From: Mycocentrospora acerina
Lineage: Eukaryota; Ascomycota; Dothideomycetes; Pleosporales
Assembly: GCA_022701365.1 (NCBI GenBank)
Contig: JAKUHH010000146.1
Span: 191,677 to 255,676, forward strand
Direction of reading: 5' to 3'
Length of the DNA: 64,000 nt
The notes beneath the pieces are model-generated. The model had not been told where the DNA came from, made no database searches, and was given only the letters and a program-made list of their open reading frames with translations. Within the stretch, counting starts at the first letter, position 1. Each line of letters starts with the position of its first letter. The position numbers and the translations under genes are program-made. Shown here piece by piece: positions 55,801 through 64,000 of this stretch.

Positions 55801-57825
55801 TTAATTATCAAATCTTGCCTCTCGTTGATGTGACCCAGTCCCAGCTTCACCCTTGGCATGTGCATCTGCATCGTTTTCATGAACCAACTCCAGGGGCCTG
55901 TACTCAGGCTTCCACATTTGCTCACGAATCCATTCCTCTAGTTCAGCATCATCAGTAGGAATGTATTTTTCCTGCGCGAGGCCATCTTGCACTGCTTGCT
56001 TGATAACATTCTTCGCAATTTGCACGCTTATGTCTCTCACATCCTCAACATCAGGTAGTAGCCCAGCTCCAGAACCGTTCAGCACTGGCGCGGCGGACGC
56101 AAGTGCTTGAACAGCAGCTACCAGAAGTGCTGGGGTCATGAGACGCGTGCGACTAAGAACAGCACCAAGACCAATGCCAGGGAAAGTGACAGAGTTGTTA
56201 CACTCAGCTGAATAATGTTAGTAAGCGCATCGCTGATCAGACCATGGTATAGACCTACATATTTCATAATCCTTTCCATCATATTTTACTGGGTCGAACG
56301 GCGAGCCTGTAGCTACCAGGACCTTGCCATTTGTCCAATCGTACAAGTCTTGAGGCTTCGCCTCATGGAGATCTGTTGGATTCGAGAGAGGGAATACTAC
56401 AGGCCTGTCCACATGCTTTGCCATCTCCCGAACGATCTCTTCAGTAAAAGATCCAGGTTTTGTTGATGTTCCAATCAAAACATGAGGTTTGACCTCTTTG
56501 ATCATCGACAGTAAGTCACTGTGGTCTTTGTTTGCCCAGTCGTGGTCATCGCGAGCGTATGGAATTTGAGCCGGAGTGAGTTCGTCCTTCTTTGATTTCA
56601 GTAGAAGTCCTGGTTTGTCGACACACCAGATCTGGCCACTTGCTTCCTCTGTGGATTTCTCTGTATGTTGCGCAATAGCGTCCCTGATCTGGTCAGCAAT
56701 GCCTGTCCCTGCCGTTCCCGAACCAAACATGACGAAACGAGCTTCATCCCATTTGACCCCATTGACCTTGAAAGCCGCCATGATTGCTGCGAGCGTAACG
56801 CATCCGGTTCCCTGAACATCATCATTGAAACACGCAATCTGAGGTGTATACTTGTCGAGTATTCTGCGAGCATTGTTCAAGCCAAAGTCTTCAAAGTGGA
56901 TGTAGGCTTTGGGGTATCTCTTCCTACAGGCGTTGACAAATTTCTCAACGAATTGATCGTACTGCTCGCCACGCACTCGATCTTTCCTTAGACCTAGATA
57001 CAGCTCATCGTCGAGAAGCTCTTTGTTCTACGGTTTGTCAGAGAGACTCCGGGCTTTTGATTCTCGAGGCTTACATTTGTGCCGCAGTCAAGTACAACAG
57101 GCAACGTGCGCGATGGATGTATGCCTGCACAAAGCGAGTATATCACTAGCTTGGCTACACTGATGAGGATAGCCCCCACACCCTGATCACCGATGCCTAG
57201 AATCTGCTCACCATCGCTCACGACAATCAAATCAATATCCTCAGGATGTCCCCACTGCTTTATATCGTCTTCTATGCGGTCTGCGTCGTCGATATTGAGG
57301 AAGCACCCTTCTGGTTTTCTAAAAAGCCTGGAGTAGTTACTGATCGCTTTTGCTTCGGTCGGCGTGTAGATGATTGAAAACATCTCCTTGAGATGTTCAA
57401 GGAGAAGCTAATCGATATAGTCAGCTATGGAAGACCTTCTGTTTCTTATCAGGGGAGACTTTACCTTGTAGTACAACACCTCATTCTGTTCCTTCAAGCT
57501 TGTCATGAATGTGTTCTTCGCTAAATCATCATTGCGGGTGCTGTATTGGGCATATGCACGGTGGACCTGCTCCTCCAGCGTTTGGATGTTGGTAGGAAGA
57601 AGACCGTGTAGCTTAAATGTGTCGCGTTCTTCCTTGGTATGAGCGGAGCCCTTGTTGAAGTAAGGTGTTCGTAGAAGTGCATTGCCCTACGCATCGCGTC
57701 AACAACTGGCAGTAATGGCAAGGTTGGGGGATACACACAGTCAACGAGGTTTTCTGAGGGCCTGATGTTGATAAAGGCAAATGCCCAAACTTGGCATTCT
57801 TCTGCTGTTTCGCGCTTGAAGACAT
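55801..57825 (-). CDS. NAD-dependent malic enzyme
   Basis: Oxidative decarboxylation of L-malate to pyruvate. Exons 57825-57739, 57686-57465, 57407-57075, 57027-56259 and 56207-55801; introns are 47-57 nt; 605 residues as usual. Motifs: GNALLRTPYFNKGSAHT, FMTSLKEQNEVLYYK, catalytic Tyr117 in MFSIIYTPTEA, LIVVSDGEQILGIGDQGVGA, the metal-binding HFEDFGLNNA (about 259-267), CFNDDVQGTG, the dinucleotide loop FGSGTAGTGIAD (about 315-326), PLSNPTDLHEAKPQDLYDWT and ECNNSVTFPGIGLG. The last splice makes ISECNN where relatives usually have IAECNN. The amino terminus lacks an obvious mitochondrial presequence, so location is uncertain. The start at 57825 is the first ATG in frame. NAD versus NADP use is judged from overall resemblance and is less sure than the enzyme class. 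Confidence 0.93.
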
Positions 57826-59153
57826 GTTCACAATGTGCTGCTCTTTAATGCGTAAGATGAGGTAACGTCTCAGCTGCTGGAGCTTGAAAAGTCAGCCAAC
57901 ACTTTACAAACGGTAAGGAATCAAGATGCCTTGGACACGAGTGCAACGTGAATATCTGAGCCGGATATTTCCGTGCTCAATGCAAAGTTGCGCGTCGCGT
58001 TATGCGGCACGATGACGTAGTGCCCCTCAGCGACAGTTTCCAGCGGCTACCATGTATGTTCGAGATAGCTACCGGACTCACGACATGATTGGAGTCAAAA
58101 GTAGGATTCATGAGGTAAGACATTTCAAAACATGATTTTTCACGAGAGAGGTCAAGACTCGCGCAAAACGACAAAATGTTAAAGCAGTGGAAAGCGCAAG
58201 GCAAAAAAGTGGCAGACGCAAGCGTAGTGGGGCGACAACTCCAACCTGATTGCATCCCTAGGGCGGATTTTACATGCGCAACGACGCCTGGATCTAAAAA
58301 ATTGGTGCAAGGTATTTACTTCTTGATAAAGAATGATAAGCCAGAAACTGATAATAAGCTCTTGGAAATAGACTCTACTCGTGGCTAAATATTGTGTAAG
58401 CTACTCATACTACGGCTAGACATCTGATGATATCAGTGCATACATTGAGCGAAGTCCCTTTTCAGCATTTGCGAGTGGAATCTCTGCTTAACGTGCTCTT
58501 TTGCTTCTGCAAATGAGTCAACCTGGACCAGACTGCATCCAGCACAATAGTATTGCAATTAACCCAAAAATTGCGACCTCTCAGGCTTGGGTGCTGTTCC
58601 CAGCTGTCTCCTCGCCATTGTCGGATACGAGGACCTAACTGAATTGAGATACGGATAATGACCGCTCTCAAAGTGCTGAGTAAATGTACTTGTTGCCTCT
58701 TTATTGACAAACTTGAGCCTCGCGATGCTTCAAGTCCAGCATGCCCATGCACGTAAAATGTCGAAAAAAACGGTGTACCTGTGTTCCTTTTTGAGACAAG
58801 TGGAAGCTATGCCCTGATCGAATCAGATATGGATTGCAGGTCACTGTGTGTCAAAGTTGATTGTGCACTCGATCTGATGCCTTTTGACACGTCCTTACAT
58901 AGAGTCGCCAGCCATGCTGGAGGCGGACTGATATATAAGACACAGGCTAAAAGTCAGTCCGTATTTCGAAACTAAAAGTTAACATAAATTTAAGAAGTAT
59001 TATGCACACATTGTCATTTTAAGAGCATCGCTTTAAACATATGATGTGCTGCATTATTTACGTCTGCGGCATCTACGTGCGGCATTATTCATAACTTTGA
59101 TCGCTGTTCATGCACTCCATAACAACTAATCAAACACTCTTGGGTATCCTGCT
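57826..59153. other. intergenic
   Basis: 1.3 kb with no supported gene between the malic enzyme 5' end and the peptide transporter 3' end. Small frames at 58176-58388, 58462-58752 and 58781-58975 are unrecognised. Confidence 0.45.
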
Positions 59154-61161
59154 CTAGTTATAGGCGCCTTTTTCGTTCTTCTCATCTCTGACGTGGTGGA
59201 CTTCGGCCGTGCTCTCTGCATCAGCTCCTTCATTTCCAAGGAAGGAGGACTCCTTGAGCCTGTTGAGCTCATCTTCCTCCTTGTCTGCGTCACGGAATGT
59301 CCAGTAGAATCCAATACCACCGCACATGGCGATGACAGCAACAGATCCGTAGTTCCACACAAGAAGTGGGTCCTCGGATAGGCCAGTGAAAGCCTGGCCA
59401 ATGGCAGCAGAGAAAGCGGATGTAGAAAGAGCAATGGCCTGTACGGTAGACTTCATGTTGTTGGGAGCCTTAGTGTAAGCCTGTAATCTTGTTAGTACTC
59501 TTGAGAACGTGAGTGTATGACCGGAAGCAAATACGTACATATTCAAGCTTGGTGATAGAGGCCAGGACCTCGGACATGCCGATGAGACCGTAAGGGAAGA
59601 CCTGGACCCAGACGGAAATGTCGGCGCTACAGTCCTTTCCTTTGGAGGCGGATGCGTTGATGTGACTACCGCATGGAGACTTCTTGTAGATGAAGTATTG
59701 GATGACGCAAGCAGACACCATGGCGAAAGAACTCAGTGCAAAACCCCATGTGATCTTCTTAATGGGTGTAAAGTTGACGCCTGCCTTACGGAGAGCAGGG
59801 TATACAACAAAGTCCATGAGCGGAATGACGATGATGATAAAGATCGGGTTGAGTTTTGACACGATGTCGTTAGGGACCTTTCCGAGGTTCATGGTACCAG
59901 CCTGCGACACAAGATTTCCGGTCATCTGGTTATAGGCTAACCAGTAGAGTGGGTACCAGAGAAACACCTTACAGGCGAGTATACCACGGCGGACCTCGTC
60001 GACCCAGGCATCATCAAAGGTCATCCATTCAGGAAGATCCTCACCACGCGCACGAACCGCACTTGGCTTGATCCTGTTCCAGAAATCCTCATCCTTGAAA
60101 ACGTTCTTCTTGGGCGAGTTCTTGTTTCCAAATTTGATCAACTTGAATGCTTTGCCCATTACAGATCCTGTGGGTGGTGACAGCTTGTAGTGCTTCTTGA
60201 AAAAGATCAGAACAAGGGGGCAGACGAGGTAACAGATAGTCGGCAGTGTGAACGATAGCCAGAATCCTACGAAGTGTTCAGAGTAGACCCTGCATATTTG
60301 TTAGTTGTAATCTTCGTGGGAAATATCTCAATTAACTTACATAGCCAAACTACCTGTCAAACTTCCCATGTTGATAAGGAGGTAAAAGTAGATGTAAATT
60401 CGCGCGGTCGTTGTAGCAGGATCAACAATCTCTTTCTTGCCGTTCTTCTTGACACGTACATAGGCCCTTTGGTCTTTGTATTGTTCAGCAATGAGAGGCG
60501 AGATGTTCGACTTGAAACCGCCAGTACCAATTCCCATGATAAAGAGTCCAACAGCAAAGACTGACATGGCAACAACGGGCTTGACAATGACGGCAGGAAT
60601 TGCTGAGAAGATCAGGATGATGTGACCAATAATCGATACTCCGTTGGCAACCTGGATGGTCTTGTAACGACCCCAGTACTCATCAGCAATCCAGGCACCG
60701 AAAAGAGGGGTGATGTACGACCAAAACTGGTTGACTGACAAGTCGATTAGTATGTACTTTATTGATAGAGGACAGTACAACGACTTACACAAAGACACTC
60801 CCGTGGAAGCACGCTGGCCCATACCTAATGCACCAGAGCCGGGCTTTTTGAGAAATCCAGCACCTGTCCTGGAATGGGGGGGTAGCTTCTTCTGAATAAA
60901 GTTGACGAAAACAGCGCTTGTTCCATAGTATGAGAAGCGTTCAGCGAACTCAACGAGGGCAACTGTCCAGGCTTGCCATGGAATTGTGCCGGCGACACGA
61001 GGGAGAGTAGCCCATTCCTCTTCGGTAGGAGATGGTCCCAGGAGGATGCCTCTCTCATCGTGACTAGAGTTGGAGGAGTTGGTGTCTAGTGGGATAGGAT
61101 CGAAGACATTGGCACCCTTTGTGATCTCCAGACTGGCCTTCACATTGTGAGTGGCCGCCAT
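59154..61161 (-). CDS. PTR2: di/tripeptide transporter, POT family (PTR2)
   Basis: Proton-coupled importer of small peptides in the plasma membrane. Exons 61161-60789, 60734-60341, 60289-59539 and 59480-59154; introns are 51-58 nt; 614 residues, normal for fungal PTR2. Family signatures: the proton-coupling EFAERFSYYG in the first helix; FNQFWSYITPLFGAWIADEY just after the first splice; GIGTGGFKSNISPLIAEQY; YIYFYLLINMGSLTG; the fungal insert with FWNRIKPS; FLWYPLYWLAYNQMTGNLVS; and IGMSEVLASITKLEYAYTKA completed by the last splice, followed by PNNMKSTVQAIALSTSAFSA. The cytoplasmic C-terminus is acidic. Both ends are well fixed: a clean ATG at 61161 and TAG at 59154-59156. Regulation by peptides or nitrogen is expected from relatives but not visible here. 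Confidence 0.95.
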
Positions 61162-64000
61162 CTTGAAGGATAAGAAACTGTCGCCCTACTGGACTGACAG
61201 CAGACAAATATAGAGAAAACGATTAACGGCTACGATCGCGAGCGAGTACGTGCTCAACCAGATTGGACGAAACCGTTTTCACAGAGCGGTGGGGCAAGTA
61301 AAAGAGCGCCTGAGGAATTGGAACAAGACGGTGCTACTCTTCATATACAGAAACGCAAGGGTCCAGAACAGAGCACTGACTTGAAGTTGCACCAGGGTTT
61401 TACGCGACTATTCCAGTGCCCCGCTTCAAGACTACGGATCACTTGCTGCTTTGGCATGTTATCTTGAGAATCGCTTTGGACAAGCCGCTCAACGCGGTAA
61501 ATCGAGTCTGGTGCAATCCAAGGATCGCAATTGCTGCATTCCTTGTCGTACTACCGTGGATAAGCGCGCTCATAGAAGCTTCCAAGACCGTGGTACCGAC
61601 CAGGCCCCCCGGGGTTTAGGATCAGATAGGGAGGAGGAAGGAGTTTCAAACGCCACTCCATGCGACCAGCCTCGTGCCATGTTACCTCAGTTCTTTGGTT
61701 GACCATGCGGAGGGACGCGTTAGGCCTGTAAGATGCAACGAAGATGAATTGATAATGATCCTTGGAACCTTCTCTGCAAGCCATCATATGTCGCCCAGCT
61801 TTGCCAAGATGTGCTTCTTCTCTTCTTTGGCCACACCTGCCTAATTGAGGACATTATTCTTCGGGGCGGACAGTTGCCAAGGCTTTTGGTGGCGGAGAGA
61901 GGATAAGAAGATGCTACCGTAGTAGTCTCCTTCCCAGAACTGAATAGGCTTGTCGTGATACAAGCGCTGCTGGTGCGAATAACGGCGTTGAGCTTGATGT
62001 TGGTGGCAGAGGTTGGCGTTTTCTTGTGCACGGTCGCTTGCTCCAGCACGGACTAGTCGCATCTGTGGGGAAGATGAGCCCATACGCGACAGTTCTACAG
62101 TCAAACATTAACACACGTCTGATTAGTCCATTCGAATTCGCATGCTCCGAAGCCAGACAAGATGATAACAGTCTTGGCCTCTGACTGAACCTGGTGGCGG
62201 TAGCTCGTGATGCCACGAATCCCAACATCGCGTTCATCGTCAGCGAGTGTGAAGAACGTCTATCCGGCCTATCAACGCCCACCACATGAGAATCCTGTAT
62301 CTTAGGCCTGTCGTGGAATCGCCTCATCATCATTAGTAATAATGCCTTCTTTAAAGTTGAAATGTAATCTGTGAGTAGACATGGGCTGTAGCAAAATAAT
62401 TGCCACAATTGGCGCAGCGGACTCCAATATGCAGGACACGAGAAAAACATTACACTTCAGCTTGAAAAGAGTATAACTTCCAACCCGGACAATGCATGCG
62501 ACAAAGAGTTTGGAAGTTGTCAGGCAAATAAATACGAGAGGAGACGGGCCAGACACTACAGGGGATCAATGACATTTTGGAGCATTGGCTCGGGATACAA
62601 ATCAACAGTCTCATCTCGTATCATCCTGGCACACGCACACTTCACCCGACAGTGAGCCGGGATGCATACCTGGAGAAACGTAACTAAAAAATCAGGCCCA
62701 ACTGCCCCACCCAGAGTAGATCATCAACGCATGGGGAATTTCTACGTGCGGTTTCCCTTAGCGTTCAAGTTTCAATGGCACTTGCCGAGGCTGGCAACTG
62801 GAGTGCATCTTTACTGTGCCGCAGCGGTTGCACTTTATCCGGAGAAATTCCGCCGATAATCTTAGAATCCCCTCCAGCCAAAGAAGATAAAGTTCTAGAC
62901 TCTGGGACACGTTCCTGAATCCTTGCCTCAGCATGAGGTGGTGCGCTAAAGGAAGCTTGTGTGACGAATAGGTGCCGGCAGATCACGACATGCTGCACAT
63001 TCAAGTGCTTGTTCGAAATCTGGACGAACCACATCTAACAAACAATATTGAAATGATGCCAAGGGCCACCGACCGATGGCACGGTTCTGGTTGTTCACTT
63101 GTGTAGCGGCATTCACATATCCTCGCTACATCATTATGAAAATGACGAGACAGGCTGTTGAATACTCCATGCGATCTAGAAAGACTTGCGTAGTAAATCT
63201 AGAGGTATGAGAACCACAGGAAGCAAATTTCGTTGCCATTTTATGGTGTAACAAGTGTGCGTGCTTGTTATGAAGGTATATTGCTAGGTTCAAGGGTGGA
63301 ATGCAAAATGCAGCAAATCAAAACACCGAAATTACATGAGATTTCAAACTCCACATCACCGGCTCTCGCCGACCGACTTCGTGCCAAAATTTACAAAGAT
63401 CATGCTGGCTGTCAGTTCCCTAAAATACCTCAACTCCATCGGCACTCACCAGTCGCCTCCATATAGGCAATACCCCCTCACACACCATGATAGAAGCGCA
63501 ATCATGTGGCGGTATACTCCTAATATAACTCAGCAATTTATTTTACAATTGGCCATCTATCGAGAATTTGTCAGCAATGGTAATGAACTAGGAGCCCGAT
63601 GTCCCGACCCCTCACTCTCGCCGCCGTCGTCTGTGCCCCATAGTCTATGTTGATCTGATAGGCAGTTAGAACTGGAGGGAGTACCACACCGCTGTGCACC
63701 TGGTGGCCACGGATGGGTAGCAAAACGGCCATCTCGCATTGACACATGATAGGCGATATGCTCTTGTAGCCGCTACCGACCGTCACATAGTATACCAACT
63801 GGTCTGCAAGTGATGGACTCCTATTGAGGGCCATCTGGTTAGTCTAAACTGGGTGAATATGATGAGGAGAAGTGAGTAAGGTACGCCATGGGTTTGGTCA
63901 TGTATTGCGCGTAGGACAACGCTTGGCAAATTATCTCCTCCAAGTTCGCGTGTCCAAAGAGGTCAACAAGAGACAAGCGCATCATTTCATGGATGCTGCA
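61162..64000. other. no nameable gene to the window edge
   Basis: The PTR2 promoter is at the left. Frames at 61720-62049, 61841-62104 and 61914-62450 overlap on the same strand in different phases and none is recognised. On the minus strand from the right edge to about 63885 the reading MMRLSLVDLFGHANLEEIIC looks protein-like and is followed by a GTACCT donor-like and CTAACCAG acceptor-like pair, so a partial gene may enter from the right; I could not extend it. Confidence 0.35.

Noticed and set aside
61914..62450. 178-codon minus frame downstream of the window's last gene
   Set aside because: Overlaps two other same-strand frames and has no family character.
1..64000. CRISPR arrays, bacterial operons, IS elements, secondary-metabolite backbone genes
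   Set aside because: Looked for and not seen. Spliced genes, tRNA/5S organisation and proteins all indicate fungal nuclear DNA, and no polyketide, peptide or terpene synthase is present.

Overview
This window comes from the nuclear genome of a filamentous ascomycete (Pezizomycotina), most likely a Dothideomycete such as a member of the Pleosporales. The signs are many short introns (43-118 nt) with GTNNGT donors, CTAAC branch points and YAG acceptors; Pezizomycotina-type proteins (a NIS1-like secreted effector, a secreted S28 protease, a PEX2 whose RING has Cys where most have His); a lone 5S rRNA gene; and an AT-rich, gene-poor block that looks like decayed repeat DNA. The order is inferred from overall character, not from a database match.

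Layout. Bases 1-30 kb are gene-dense housekeeping DNA: RPL34 (-), PRP8 (+), a candidate 73-residue gene (-), tRNA-Leu(CAG) (+), a GH76 mannanase-like protein (-), a KAP120/importin-11-type karyopherin (-), PEX2 (+), a ZNF207/BuGZ-like zinc-finger protein (-), a UCH-type ubiquitin hydrolase (-), then a convergent pair of secreted-protein genes (NIS1-like effector + and S28 peptidase -). From about 30.4 to 53.5 kb the DNA is AT-rich and sparse. It holds a sulfite oxidase (+), an aldo-keto reductase (-), a secreted FAD-linked oxidase of the berberine-bridge type (-), a secreted SMP-30-like propeller protein (+), a sugar transporter (-), decayed HET-like relics, a divergent but apparently intact 5S rRNA gene (-) and a short inverted repeat beside it. 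From 54 kb come a phosphoribosyltransferase-like protein (-), an unresolved coding-like stretch, an NAD-type malic enzyme (-) and a PTR2 peptide transporter (-). The last 2.8 kb has no gene I can name.

How genes fit together. Most of the first 25 kb is unlinked core machinery (splicing, translation, nuclear import, peroxisome import, ubiquitin turnover). The 37-50 kb genes could form a loose nutrient-oxidation group: a secreted FAD oxidase, a secreted lactonase-like propeller, a reductase and a sugar importer. No secondary-metabolite backbone enzyme is present. Exon boundaries were worked out by hand from frame, splice signals and protein continuity. Every multi-exon model below keeps its frame across all junctions.
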